A stretch of DNA of 64,000 nt from Ligustrum vulgare (lineage: Eukaryota > Streptophyta > Magnoliopsida > Lamiales > Oleaceae). Location: positions 31,726,296 through 31,790,295 of the forward strand of contig OY743181.1 in assembly GCA_963555705.1 (NCBI GenBank). Direction: 5' to 3'. The stretch's first letter is position 1; every line of letters starts with the position of its first letter. This document shows, in pieces, positions 42,645-58,100 of the stretch. The position numbers were made by a program, and so were the translations under genes. The notes beneath the pieces were generated by a model. That model worked only from the letters and a program-made list of their open reading frames with translations. It did no database searches and was not told the DNA's origin.

Positions 42645-45600
42645 TGTAGCGCCCCGAGTTCCGTATACCCGATTCACTACGTCATTTTCTGTCTAAATTT
42701 TTCGAATAATATTTTTGCGGAAGAAATAATTGAAATTCATTTTTTGGCAACATTAAATAAACTGTAATGGCCGCTAAAATTGAAAACATTTATGAAACCA
42801 TTTGAAATAGTAAATCGAACCATTAATATTGTAAAGAAATTGCCAATATCATAATTTCTCAAATAAATGAACTTCTCTAAATTATTCGATTATTTGGAAA
42901 ATACGGAAATCATTAACGTCAAACTTTCAACCGTTCAACGATTATTGCCACCATCATTCATCGCTCGCCACCGTCTCCGAAATCTGCAAAACTGTTAAAA
43001 AGTAGGGTGAGTATTTCATGGGGGAAATACTCAGTAGACTCATCGCATATTAATTTAATTTATAAGATGATTAAACACATAAATCCCGGCTCTTTATAAA
43101 ACGGGCATTGATAGAGCTTCTTTATAAAACTGCTCTTGATAAAACTCATATTGTGCATTACAGCACGGGACATATTTTGCAAATCATAGGCTCTTTGAAA
43201 ACAGCTCTTTGAAAACCATATACTTATAAAAATATTTTAATTATGCCAAGCATAATTTCTTTTGAAAGCATAACATAAGATATGATTGAAATCCTCATAA
43301 ACATAAATAGACACAAGAACTTTACCGAACTTAGGTGGCAAGAATTCTTATGTAGTAAAATCATAATAACAGTAAGTTTTCATCATAACATAGGATAATA
43401 TCGAAATCCTCATAAACATAAGAATTTTACCGAACTTAGGTGGCAAGAATTCTTATGTAGTAAGTCATAATAACAGTAAGATCATAATAACAGTAAGTAT
43501 ACCAAAACATAATTCATGAAATTCATAGGGATCATTTCCATCATAACATAAGATAGGATCGAAATCCTCATAAACATACGCGACAGGAATTTTACCGAAC
43601 TTAGGTGGTAAATCCTCATAAACATATGGAAAGGCAGGAATTTTACCGAACTTAGGTGGTAAATCCTCATAAACTTATGGAGACACAGAATTCTACCGAA
43701 CTTAGGTGGTAAGAATTCTTATGCGTAGCAATGATCCAAAACATATAAAACATTATCGTAAAAACATAGGGTATACTTACTTTTCATAAAAACATAAGGT
43801 ATATTTACCTTTCATAAAACATACTTAATTTTCTTGAAAATTGACTTTCACAAGTCACATGACATTTATATGAAATCATAATTTAAATCAATTAATAAGT
43901 GCGAGTCTACCTCAAATCCGACGAGTGCAAAGTTGAGCGGGAATGACTTCAATTTCTTTAAATTCTCCGTACGCTTCGTCTTAGCCAATAAGTCACTTTA
44001 GTCTATCGAATATATAGTTCAAAATGATAAATTATAATTTGAGGACTAAAATTGATGTTTTGAAAGTTGAGGGACTAAAATAGATACTTTTGATAGTTGA
44101 GGGACTAAAATGAATACTTTGAAACTTGGGCTTAAAATCAAATAAAGTAAATCAGTAGGGACTGAAATAAAAGAGTTTAAAGTTAAAGGGCTGAAGTTGA
44201 TGATTTTAAAACTATAAGGACTGATTTGAAATCTTTTAAAACTATAGGGACTAAATTGCAAATTTCTGAAAGTTAACATCAAAATATATTTATCAGATTA
44301 TCATACGCTCTCTCTCTTCTCTCATTCTCGTTCTCAATACTCTCTCTCACACAAAATCAGAACAGCGGCGATTTGGGAAGAAAAAAGGGAAAAATCCGGC
44401 GGTTTCGCCGGCGCGGCACCGGCGCTGGGTACGGGGAGTGGCGATGGTGCAATTAGGATAGTTTCTGGGCTGATTTGGGGGCGATTTAAGGTGAGACCGA
44501 AGCTAGGGTTCGCGGTTCTTCCGGTGGAAATCAGGCCAGAGCTAGGTCGAATCAAGGTAAGGTTCTAGGCTGGTCTTATTTCTTGGTTTTGGGTTTATAT
44601 CGAGTTGGGATCGAGGATTATGGTGTGCGAGTTTTCGGATTTGGGTGCAGGGGTTTGAATTTGAGTTGCTTGAATTTATTTGGTGGTTTGGCCGATTGTG
44701 AATGGAGGTGATTAGGTAGCAGAGGGGAACGTTTGATGCAGTGTTGTGAGGATGTGCAGTGGTTTGGTGTTGATGCAGACTGTGATGGTTATGGTTGCTG
44801 TGGAATTGATGTTGGTGTGGTTGATTCATGGTGATGAAAGTGGAGCTTATGCAGTTGGAAATCATACTGTTGAATTGGATATGGTGTTGCAGTTGGAATT
44901 GTGGTTTAGGTGGTTGCTGTGGTGATGATAATAGTGGCCGGTTTTGTAGTTGAGGCTGTACTGATGATGCTGATTGATGCAGTGTGGATCATTGGTGATT
45001 GGCTACTGGTTGGCAAATTTGTGAATTGGAGCTCGCAGGCAGTAGAGATGGTATTTGAATACGGCAGTGAAGGTGGTTGGTTCAACAATGATTGCAGCTG
45101 GTTGATGAGTTGGAATAAAGTGGAAAAATTGGTGTGTGAATCATTATGTCTTTGAGACATAATTATGATGAAACTTGTGGAGAGAATAGAAAGAAACTTG
45201 GTTGGCCGAATTCTTGATGGAAATGGTGATAAAGATATGATAATTGATTAGGTATAATAGAATAGGTTAGTGGAAAATTAGATGGAATATGAAATGAACA
45301 ATTGTGTAAGATTCTTTATAAAAATGATGATGTTTTGGTGTAAAGAAGAAAACATGGATGAAATTAGGTTTAGGATAATTAACTAAAAACTTGACTACTT
45401 TGATTTGAAAATGTATTTAAAACTGATATATTTTGGACTGAGAAATACATTTGAGAATAAACAAATTTTGAAATAAAATTGAAATACGTATTTGGACTTG
45501 AAATAATTTGAATAAGGATCATTGGGATATTTTAATAAATTTGGAATTCAAAATGATTTTGAAAATAATACTTTGAATAAATAATTAAAATAACATAATT

Positions 45601-45754
45601 TTAGAAATTCGGATTTTAATTTAAAATCGAACAAATTCGATATTTCTTGACTTGGCTAGACGAATCCGTCGCGGCATTAATTTCAAAACAATAGCTACAC
45701 AATTTTCTAAATATTAAAATAATTATTTATTGCATAAAATTCTGGGTCGTTATA
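42645..45754 (-). repeat. 5' LTR of the LOG-carrying element (3,110 bp)
   Basis: Same sequence as 36190-39299 at offset 6455 apart from G43037 for A36582. All sub-repeats are conserved in place. Confidence 0.96.
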
Positions 45755-48699
45755 TTCTCACAATAAAATCTTTAAATAAAATCAACAACTCTCATATAAT
45801 TTAGGGTTTCTAATACGTCCTTCAATTAATGAGAGAAAAAGAAAAAAATGTGTACTTCTTGAATTAATTTTTTACATCCATAATATAACAATTATTTTAA
45901 AAAAAAAAAAAATTGCATCTAAAAGGCCCTAAAGGGAGAAACTTTTTTTATTATTTTCGATCAAACATTTTTTAGAATATTTTACCCTCTTATATTTTAA
46001 ATAATTTCGTATTCACCCCTAGATATAATTAATGTACATTTTTTTAATTTTTTATTTATTTTTATTTTCTTATTGTACAAAAAAATATTTTTCATACATA
46101 TATAATATAAATTCTTAACTTTCACAATAAAATCTTTTAAATAAAATCAACAACTCTCATATAATTTACGATTTCTAATACGTCCTTCAATTAATGAGAA
46201 AAAGAAAAAATGTGTACTTATTGAATTAATTTCTTAAGTCCATAATAAAAGGCCCTAAAGGGAGAAACTTTTTTTATTATTTCCGGTCAAACCTTTTTTT
46301 GAATATTTTACCCTCGTATATTTTAAATAATTTCATATTACCCCCAGTTTTAATTAATGTACATTTTTTAATATTTTATTTATTTTTACTTTCTTATTGT
46401 ACATAAAAATATTTTTCATACATGTATAATATAAACTCTTAACTTTCAAAATAAAATCTTTTAAATAAAATAAACAACTCACATATAATTTATGGTTTCT
46501 AATACGTCCTTCAATTAATGAGAGAAAAAGAAAAAATGTGTACTTCTTGAATTAATTTTTTACATCCATATTATAATAATATTTTTTTAAAAAAAGAAAA
46601 TTGCATCTAAAAGGCCCTAAAGGGAGAACCTTTTTTTATTATTTCCGATCAAACCTTCTTTAGAAAATTTTACCCTCGTATATTTTATATAATTTCATAT
46701 TCACCCCTAGTTTTAATTAATGTACATTTTTTAACATTTTATTTCTTTTTATTTTCTTATTGTACATAAAAATATTTTTCATACATGTATAATATAAACT
46801 CTTAACTTTCACAATAAATTCTTTTAAATAAAATCAAAACTTCTCATATAATTTATGGTTTCTAATACGTCCTTCAATTAATGAGAGAAAAAGAAAAAAA
46901 TGTGTACTACTTGAATTAATTTTTTACATCCATAATATAATAATTTTTTTTAAAAAAAGAAAATTGCATCTAAAAGGCCCTAAAGGGAGAACCTTTTTTT
47001 ATTATTTCCGATCAAACCTTCTTTAGAATATTTTACCCTCATATATTTTAAATAATTTCATATTCACCCCTAGTTTTAATTAATGTATATTTTTAATATT
47101 TTATTTATTTTTACTTTCTTATTGTACATAAAAATATTTTTCATACATGTATAATATAAACTCTTAACTTTCACAATAAAATCTTTTAAATAAAATCAAC
47201 AACTCTCATGTAATTTATGGTTTCCAATACGTCCTTCAATTAATGAGAGAAAAAGAAAAAATGTGTACTTCTTGAATTTATTTTTTACATCCATAATATA
47301 ATAATATTTTTTTAAAAAAAGAAAATTGCATCTAAAAGGCCCTAAAGGGAGAACTTTTTTTTTATTATTTCCGATCAAACCTTCTTTAGAATATTTTACC
47401 CTCGTATATTTTAAATAATTCCATATTCACCCCTAATTTTAATTAATGTACAATTTTTAATATTTTATTTATTTTTACTTTCTTATTGTACATAAAAATA
47501 TTTTTCATAAATGTATAATATAAACTCTTAACTTTCACAATAAAATCTTTTAAATAAAATCAACAGCTCTCATATAATTTATGGTTTCTAATACGACCTT
47601 CAATTAATGAGAGAAAAAGAAAAAATGTGTACTTCGTGAATTAAATTTTTACATCCATAGTATGACAATTTTTTTTAAAAAAAAAAAAAAAAGCTACACC
47701 TAAAAGGCCTTAAAGGGAGAAACATTTTTTATTATTTCCCATCAAACATTTTTAGAATATTTTACCCTCGTATATTTTAAATAATTTCATATTCACCCCT
47801 AGTTTTAATTAATGTACATTTTTTAACATTTTTTTCTTTTTATTTTATTATTGTACATAAAAATGTTTTTACTACATATATAATATATACTCTTAACTTT
47901 CTCACAATAAAATCTTTTAAATAAAATCCCCAACTATCATATAATTTATGGTTTCTAATACGTCCTTCAATTAAATAGAGAAAAAAAATGTACTTCTTAA
48001 ATTAATTTTTTACATCCATAATATAATAATATTTAAAAAAAAAAAAATTGCATCTAAAAGGCCCTAAAGGGAGAAACTTTTTTTATTATTTCCGATCAAA
48101 CCTTCTTTAGAATATTTTATCCTCGTATATTTTAAATAATTCCATATTCACCCCTAGTTTTAATTAATGTACATTTTTTAATATTTTATTTATTTTTACT
48201 TTCTTATTGTACATAAAAATATTTCTAATACATATATAATATATACTCTTAGCTTTCTCACAATAAAATCTCTTAAATAAAATCCACAACTCTCATGTAA
48301 TTTATGGATTCTAATACGTCCTTCAATTAATGAGAGAAAAAGAAAAAATGTGTACTTCTTGAATTAATTTTTTACATCCATAATATAATAATTTTTTTTT
48401 TAAAAAAAGAAAATTGCATCTAAAAGGCCCTTTTATTATTTCCGATCAAACCTTCTTTAGAATATTTTACCCTCGTATATTTTAAATAATTTCATATTCA
48501 CCCCTAGTTTTAATTAATGTACATTTTTTAATATTTTATTTATTTTTACTTTCTTATTGTACATAAAAATATTTTTCATACATGTATAATATAAATTCTT
48601 AACTTTCACAATAAAATCTTTTAAATAAAATCAACAACTCTCATATAATTTATGGTTTCTAATACGTCCTTCAATTAATGAGAGAAAAAGAAAAAATGT

Positions 48700-51600
48700 G
48701 TACTTCGGGAATTAAATTTTTACATCCATAGTATGACAATTTTTTTTTTTTTTTTTTAAAAGCTACACTTAAAAGGCCTTAAAGGGAGAAACCATTTTTT
48801 ATTATTTCCCATCAAACATTTTTTAGAATATTTTACCCTCGTACATTTTATATAATTTCATATTCTCCCCTAGTTTTAATTAATGTAAATTTTTTGATAT
48901 TTTAGTTTTTTTATTTTCCTATTGTACATAAAAATATTTTTCATACATGTATAATATAAACTCTTAACTTTCACAATAAAATCTTTTAAATAAAATCAAC
49001 AACTCTCATATAATTTATGGTTTCTAATACGTCCTTCAATGAATGAGAGAAAAAGAAAAAATGTGTACTTATTGAATTAATTTTTTACATCCATAATATA
49101 ATAAGAAAAATTTTAAAAAAGAAAATTGCTTCTAAAAGGCCCTAAAGGGAGAACCTTTTTTTATTATTTCCGATCAAACCTTCTTTAGAATATTTTACCC
49201 TCGTATATTTTAAATAATTTCATATTCACCCCTAGTTTTAATTAATGTACATTTTTTAATATTTTATTTATTTTTACTTTCTTATTGTACATAAAAATAT
49301 TTTTCATACATGTATAATATAAACTCTTAACTTTCACAATAAAATCTTTTAAATAAAATAAAATCCTCTCATATAATTTATGGTTTCTAATACGTCCTTC
49401 AATTAATGAGAGAAAAAGAAAAAAATGTGTACTTCTTGAATTAATTTTTTACATCCATAATATAATAATTTTTTTTAAAAAAAGAAAATTGCATCTAAAA
49501 GGCCCTAAAGGGAGAACCTTTTTTTATTATTTCCGATCAAACCTTCTTTAGAATATTTTACCCTCATATATTTTAAATAATTTCATATTCACCCCTAGTT
49601 TTAATTAATGTATATTTTTAATATTTTATTTATTTTTACTTTCTTATTGTACATAAAAATATTTTTCATACATGTATAATATAAACTCTTAACTTTCACA
49701 ATAAAATCTTTTAAATAAAATCAACAGCTCTCATATAATTTATGGTTTCTAATACGACCTTCAATTAATGAGAGAAAAATAAAAAATGTGTACTTCGTGA
49801 ATTAAATTTTTACATCCATAGTATGACAATTTTTTTTTTTTTTAAAAAAAGCTACACTTAAAAGGCCTTAAAGGGAGAAACCTTTTTTTATTATTTCCCA
49901 TCAAACATTATTTAGAATATTTTACCCTCGTATATTTTATATAATTTCATATTCTCCCCTAGTTTTAGTTAATGTAAATTTTTTGATATTTTATTTTTTT
50001 AATTTCCTATTGTACATAAAAATATTTTTCATACATGTATAATATAAACTCTTAACTTTCACAATAAAATCTTTTAAATAAAATCAACAACTCTCATATA
50101 ATTTATGGTTTCTAATACGATTCAATGAATGAGAGAAAAAGAAAAAATGTGTACTTATTGAATTAATTTTTTACATCCATAATATAATAATATTTTTTTA
50201 AAAAAATAAAATTGCATCTAAAAGGCCCTAAAGGGAGAACCTTTTTTTATTATTTCCGATCAAACCTTCTTTAGAATATTTTACCCTCGTATATTTTAAA
50301 TAATTTCATATTCACCCCTAGTTTTAATTAATGTACAATTTTTAATATTTTATTTATTTTTACTTTCTTATTGTACATAAAAATATTTTTCATACATGTA
50401 TAATATAAACTCTTAACTTTCACAATAAAATCTTTTAAATAAAATCAACAGCTCTCATATAATTTATGGTTTCTAATACGACCTTCAATTAATGAGAGAA
50501 AAATAAAAAATGTGTACTTCGTGAATTAAATTTTTACATCCATAGTATGACAATTTTTTTTTTTTTTAAAAAAAGCTACACTTAAAAGGCCTTAAAGGGA
50601 GAAACCTTTTTTTATTATTTCCCATCAAACATTATTTAGAATATTTTACCCTCGTATATTTTATATAATTTCATATTCTCCCCTAGTTTTAGTTAATGTA
50701 AATTTTTTGATATTTTATTTTTTTAATTTCCTATTGTACATAAAAATATTTTTCATACATGTATAATATAAACTCTTAACTTTCACAATAAAATCTTTTA
50801 AATAAAATCAACAACTCTCATATAATTTATGGTTTCTAATACGTCCTTCAATGAATGAGAGAAAAAGAAAAAATGTGTACTTATTGAATTAATTTTTTAC
50901 ATCCATAATATAATAAGAAAAATTTTAAAAAAGAAAATTGCTTCTAAAAGGCCCTAAAGGGAGAACCTTTTTTTATTATTTCCGATCAAACCTTCTTTAG
51001 AATATTTTACCCTCGTATATTTTAAATAATTTCACATTCACCCCTAGTTTTAATTAATGTACATTTTTTAATATTTTATTTATTTTTACTTTCTTATTGT
51101 ACATAAAAATATTTTTCATACATGTATAATATAAACTCTTAACTTTCACAATAAAATCTTTTAAATAAAATAAAATCCTCTCATATAATTTATGGTTTCT
51201 AATACGTCCTTCAATTAATGAGAGAAAAAGAAAAAAATGTGTACTTCTTGAATTAATTTTTTACATCCATAATATAATAATTTTTTTTAAAAAAAGAAAA
51301 TTGCATCTAAAAGGCCCTAAAGGGAGAACCTTTTTTTATTATTTCCGATCAAACCTTCTTTAGAATATTTTACCCTCGTATATTTTAAATAATTTCATAT
51401 TCACCCCTAGTTTTAATTAATGTACAATTTTTAATATTTTATTTATTTTTACTTTCTTATTGTACATAAAAATATTTTTCATACATGTATAATATAAACT
51501 CTTAACTTTCACAATAAAATCTTTTAAATAAAATCAACAGCTCTCATATAATTTATGGTTTCTAATACGACCTTCAATTAATGAGAGAAAAATAAAAAAT

Positions 51601-52070
51601 GTGTACTTCGTGAATTAAATTTTTACATCCATAGTATGACAATTTTTTTTTTTTTTAAAAAAAGCTACACTTAAAAGGCCTTAAAGGGAGAAACCTTTTT
51701 TTATTATTTCCCATCAAACATTATTTAGAATATTTTACCCTCGTATATTTTATATAATTTCATATTCTCCCCTAGTTTTAGTTAATGTAAATTTTTTGAT
51801 ATTTTATTTTTTTAATTTCCTATTGTACATAAAAATATTTTTCATACATGTATAATATAAACTCTTAACTTTCACAATAAAATCTTTTAAATAAAATCAA
51901 CAACTCTCATATAATTTATGGTTTCTAATACGATTCAATGAATGAGAGAAAAAGAAAAAATGTGTACTTATTGAATTAATTTTTTACATCCATAATATAA
52001 TAATATTTTTTTAAAAAAATAAAATTGCATCTAAAAGGCCCTAAAGGGAGAACCTTTTCTTATTATTTTC
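48700..52070. repeat. Higher-order duplication in the satellite (about 1.81-kb period)
   Basis: The marker AATGAATGAGAG recurs at about 49033, 50119, 50844 and 51934, and GAAAATTGCTTCTAAAAGG at about 49124 and 50936. The block of five monomers from about 48.7 kb is repeated almost unchanged from about 50.5 kb. Confidence 0.85.
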
Positions 52071-55000
52071 GATCAAACATTTTTTAGAATATTTTACCGT
52101 CTTATATTTTAAATAATTTCGTATTCACCCCTAGTTTTAATTAATGTACATTTTTTAATTTTTTATTTATTTTTATTTTCTTGTTGTACAAAAAAATATT
52201 TTTCATACATATATAATATAAATTCTTAACTTTCACAATAAAATCTTTTAAATAAAATCAACAACTCTCATATAATTTACGATTTCTAATACGTCCTTCA
52301 ATTAATGAGAAAAAGAAAAAATGTGTACTTATTGAATTAATTTCTTAAGTCCATAATATAACATTTTTTTTTAAAAAAAAAATTGCATCTAAAAGGCCCT
52401 AAAGGGAGAAACTTTTTTTATTATTTCCGATCAAACCTTTTTTTGAATATTTCACCCTCGTATATTTTAAATAATTTCATATTACCCCCAGTTTTAATTA
52501 ATGTACATTTTTTAATATTTTATTTATTTTTACTTTCTTATTGTACATAAAAATATTTTTCATACATGTATAATATAAACTCTTAACTTTCGCAATAAAA
52601 TCTTTTAAATAAAATCAACAGCTCTCATATAATTTATGGTTTCTAATACGACCTTCAATTAATGAGAGAAAAAGAAAAAAAGTGTACTTCTTGAATTTAT
52701 TTTTTACATCCATAATATAATAATATTTTTTTTTAAAAAGAAAATTGCATCTAAAAGGCCCTAAAGGGAGAACTTTTTTTTATTATTTCCGATCAAACCT
52801 TCTTTAGAATATTTTACCCTCGTATATTTTAAATAATTCCATATTCACCCCTAGTTTTAATTAATGTACAATTTTTAATATTTTATTTATTTTTACTTTC
52901 TTATTGTACATAAAAATATTTTTCATACATGTATAATATAAACTCTTAACTTTCGCAATAAAATCTTTTAAATAAAATCAACAGCTCTCATATAATTTAT
53001 GGTTTCTAATACGACCTTCAATTAATGAGAGAAAAAGAAAAAATGTGTACTTCGTGAATTAAATTTTTACATCCATAGTATGACAATTTTTTTTTTTTAA
53101 AAAAAAAAGCTACACCTAAAAGGCCTTAAAGGGAGAAACATTTTTTATTATTTCCCATCAAACATTTTTAGAATATTTTACCCTCGTATATTTTAAATAA
53201 TTTCATATTAACCCCTAGTTTTAATTAATGTACATTTTTTAACATTTTTTTCTTCTTAACTTTCTCACAATAAAATCTTTTAAATAAAATACACAACTAT
53301 CATATAATTTATGGTTTCTAATACGTCCTTCGATTAAATAGAGAAAAAAAAAATGTGCACTTCTTAAATTAATTTTTTACATCCATAATATAATAATATT
53401 TTTTAAAAAAAAAAAATTTGCATATAAAAGGTCCTAAAGGGAGAACCTTTTTTTATTATTTCCGATCAAACCTTCTTTAGAATATTTTACCCTCGTATAT
53501 TTTAAATAATTTCATATTCACCCCTAGTTTTAATTAATGTACATTTTTTAATATTTTATTTATTTTTACTTTCTTATTGTACATAAAAATATTTCTAATA
53601 CATATATAATATATACTCTTAGCTTTCTCACAGTAAAATCTCTTAAATAAAATCCACAACTCTCATGTAATTTATGGATTCTAATACGAATTGCATCTAA
53701 AAGGCCCTAAAGGGAGAACCTTTTTTTATTATTTCCGATCAAACCTTCTTTAGAATATTTTACCCTCGTATATTTTAAATAATTTCATATTCACCCCTAG
53801 TTTTAAATAATGTACATTTTTTAATATTTTATTTATTTTTACTTTCTTATTGTACATAAAAATATTTTTCATACATGTATAATATAAACTCTTAACTTTC
53901 ACAGTAAAATCTCTTAAATAAAATCCACAACTCTCATGTAATTTATGGATTCTAATACGTCCTTCAATTAATGAGAGAAAAAGAAAAAATGTCTACTTCT
54001 TGAATTAATTTTTTACATCCATAATATAATAATTTTTTTTTTAAAAAAAGAAAATTGCATCTAAAAGGCCCTAAAGGGAGAACCTTTTTTTATTATTTCC
54101 AATCAAACCTTTTTTTGAATATTTTACCCTCGTATATTTTAAATAATTTCATATTCACCCCCAGTTTTAATTAATGTACATTTTTTAATATTTTATTTAT
54201 TTTTATTTTCTTATTGTACGTAAAAAAATTTTCATACATGTATAATATAAACTCTTAACTTTCATAATAAAATCTTTTAAATAAAATCAACAACTCTCAT
54301 ATAATTTACGGTTTCGAATACGTCCTTCAATTAATGAGAGAAAAAGAAAAAAAATGTGTACTTCTTGAATCAATTTTTTACATCCATAATATAACAATTT
54401 TATTTTTTTAAAAAAAATTGCATCTAAAAGGCCCTAAAGGGAGAAACTTTTTTTATTATTTCCGATCAAACCTTTTTTTGAATATTTTACCCTCGTATAT
54501 TTTAAATAATTTCATATTCACCCCCTGTTTTAATTAATGTACATTTTTTAATATTTTATTTATTTTTATTTTCTTATTGTACGTAAAAGAATTTTCATAC
54601 ATATATAATATAAACTCTTAACTTTCTCACAATAAAATCTTTTAAATAAAATCAACAACTCTCATATAATTTACGGTTTCTAATACGTCCTTCAATTAAT
54701 GACAGAAAAAGAAAAAAAATGTGTACTTCTTGAATTAATTTTTTACATCCATAATATAACAAAAAAAATTTAAAAAAAAAAATTGCATCTAAAAGGCCCT
54801 AAAGGGAGAAACTTTTTTTATTATTTTCGATCAAACATTTTTTAGAATATTTTACCCTCGTATATTTTAAATAATTTCGTATTCACCCCAAGTTTTAATT
54901 AATGTACATTTTTTAATTTTCCATTTATTTTTATTTTCTTATTGTACATAAAAATATTTTTCATACATATATAATATAAATTCTTAACTTTCATAATAAA

Positions 55001-55139
55001 ATCTTTTAAATAAAATCAACAACTCTCATATAATTTACGGTTTCTAATACGTCCTTCAATTAATGAGAGAAAAAGAAAAAAATGTGTACTTCTTGAATTA
55101 ATTTTTTACATCCATAATATAACAAAAAAATTAAAAAAA

Positions 55140-58100
55140 AAAATTGCATCTAAAAGGCCCTAAAGGGAGAAACTTTTTTTATTATTTTCCATCAAACATT
55201 TTTTAGAATATTTTACCCTCGTATATTTTAAATAATTTCGTATTCACACCTAGTTTTAATTAATGTACATTCTTTTATATTTTATTTATTTTTATTTTCT
55301 TATTTTACATAAAAATATTTTTCATACATATATAATATAAACTCATAACTTTCTCACAATTAAATCTTTTAAATAAAATCAATTACTCTCATATAATGTA
55401 CGGTTTCCAATACGTCCTTCAATTAATGAGAGAAAAAGAAAAAAAAATGTGTACTTCTTGAATTAGTTTTTTACATCCATATGATAACAATTTTTTTTTT
55501 TTTTTTTTTAAAAATTGCATCTAAAAGGCCCTAAAGGGAGAAACTTTTTTTTTATTATTTTCCATCAAACATTTTTTAGAATATTTTACCCTCGTATATT
55601 TTAAATAATTTCCTATTCACCCCTAGTTTTAATTAATGTACATTTTTTAATATTTTAATTATTTTTATTTTCTTATTGTACATAAAAATATTTTTCATAC
55701 ATATATAATATAAACTCTAAACTTTCACAATAAAATATTTTAAATAAAATCAACAACTCTCATATAATTTATGGTTTCTAATACGTCCTTCAATTAATGA
55801 GAAAAAGAAAAAATGTGTACTTATTGAATTAATTTCTTAAATCCATAATATAACATTTTTTTTTTGAAAAAAAAATTGCATCTAAAAGGCCCTAAAGGGA
55901 GAAACTTTTTTTATTATTTCCGATCAAACCTTTTTTTGAGTATTTTACCCTCGTATATTTTAAATAATTTCATATTCACCCCTAGTTTTAATTAATGTAC
56001 ATTTTTTAATATTTTATTTATTTTTATTTTCTTATTGTACGTAAAAAAAAATTCATATATATATATAATATAAACTCTTAACTTTCTCACAATAAAATCT
56101 TTTAAATAAAATCAACAACTCTCATATAATTTACGGTTTCTAATACGTCCTTCAATTAATGAGAGAAAAAGAAAAAAAAAATGTGTACTTCTTGAATTAA
56201 TTTTTTACATCCATAATATAACAAATTTTTTTAAAAAAAAACAAAAAAATTGCATCTAAAAGGCCCTAAAGGGAGAAACTTTTTTTATTATTTTCCATCA
56301 ATCCTTTTTTAGAATATTTTACCCTCGTATATTTTAAATAATTTCATATTCACCCCTAGTTTTATTTAATGGACATTTTTAAATATTTTAATTATTTTTA
56401 TTTTCTTATTGTACATAAAAATATTTCTCATACATGTATAATATAAACTCTTAACTTTCTCACAATAAAATCTTTTAAATAAAATCAACAACTCTCATAT
56501 AATTTACGATTTCTAATACGTCCTTCAATTAATGAGAGAAAAAGAAAAAAAATGTGTACTCTTTGAATTAATTTTTTACATCCATAATATACTTTTTTTT
56601 TTTTTTTTTTTTGAAAAAAAATTGCATCTAAAAGGCCCTAAAATGAGAAACTTTTTTTATTGTTTCCGATCAAACCTTTTTTTATAATATTTTACCCTCG
56701 TATATTTTAAATAATTTCGTATTCACCCCTAGTTTTAATTAATGTACATTTTTTAATTTTTTATTTATTTTTATTTTCTTATTGTACATAAAAATATTTT
56801 TCATACATATATAATATAAATTCTTAAATTTAACAATAAAATCAACAACTCTCATATAATTTACGGTTTCTAATACGTCCTTCAATTAATGAGAGAAAAA
56901 GGAAAAAATGTGTACTTCTTGAATTAATTTTTTACATCCATAATATAACAAAAAAATTAAAAAAAAAATTGCATCTAAAAGGCCCTAAAGGGAGAAACTT
57001 TTTTTATTATTTTCCATCAAACATTTTTTAGAATATTTTACCCTCGTATATTTTAAATAATTTCGTATTCACACCTAGTTTTAATTAATGTACATTCTTT
57101 TATATTTTATTTATTTTTATTTTCTTATTTTACATAAAAATATTTTTCATACATATATAATATAAACTCATAACTTTCTCACAATTAAATCTTTTAAATA
57201 AAATCAATTACTCTCATATAATGTACGGTTTCCAATACGTCCTTCAATTAATGAGAGAAAAAGAAAAAAAAAATGTGTACTTCTTGAATTAGTTTTTTAC
57301 ATCCATATGATAACAATTTTATTTTTTTTTTAAAAAAAATTGCATCTAAAAGGCCCTAAAGGGAGAAACTTTTTTTTTATTATTTTCCATCAAACATTTT
57401 TTAGAATATTTTACCCTCGTATATTTTAAATAATTTCCTATTCACCCCTAGTTTTAATTAATGTACATTTTTTAATATTTTAATTATTTTTATTTTCTTA
57501 TTGTACATAAAAATATTTTTCATACATATATAATATAAACTCTAAACTTTCACAATAAAATATTTTAAATAAAATCAACAACTCTCATATAATTTATGGT
57601 TTCTAATACGTCCTTCAATTAATGAGAAAAAGAAAAAATGTGTACTTATTGAATTAATTTCTTAAATCCATAATATAACATTTTTTTTTTTGAAAAAAAA
57701 ATTGCATCTAAAAGGCCCTAAAGGGAGAAACTTTTTTTATTATTTCCGATCAAACCTTTTTTTGAGTATTTTACCCTCGTATATTTTAAATAATTTCATA
57801 TTCACCCCTAGTTTTAATTAATGTACATTTTTTAATATTTTATTTATTTTTATTTTCTTATTGTACGTAAAAAAAATTTCATATATATATATAATATAAA
57901 CTCTTAACTTTCTCACAATAAAATCTTTTAAATAAAATCAACAACTCTCATATAATTTACGGTTTCTAATACGTCCTTCAATTAATGAGAGAAAAAGAAA
58001 AAAAAAATGTGTACTTCTTGAATTAATTTTTTACATCCATAATATAACAAATTTTTTTAAAAAAAAACAAAAAAATTGCATCTAAAAGGCCCTAAAGGGA

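Larger units (their letters stand above)
36190..45754 (-). mobile_element. Young non-autonomous Tekay/Del-like LTR retrotransposon carrying antisense NABP-like and LOG genes (9,565 bp)
   Basis: Identical-looking 3,110-bp LTRs (36190-39299 and 42645-45754, offset 6455, one substitution noticed at 36582/43037) are flanked by a perfect TSD TTCTC (36185-36189, 45755-45759) inside a satellite monomer. PBS (42641-42630) and PPT (39314-39300) put the element on the minus strand. The sequence before the PPT (CGAGGACGAAATT) and the GGGGCG...CTACA LTR end are typical of Tekay/Del gypsy elements. The 3.3-kb interior has no gag, protease, RT or integrase. It holds two intact + strand ORFs. Mobilisation must have been in trans. 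Confidence 0.95.
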
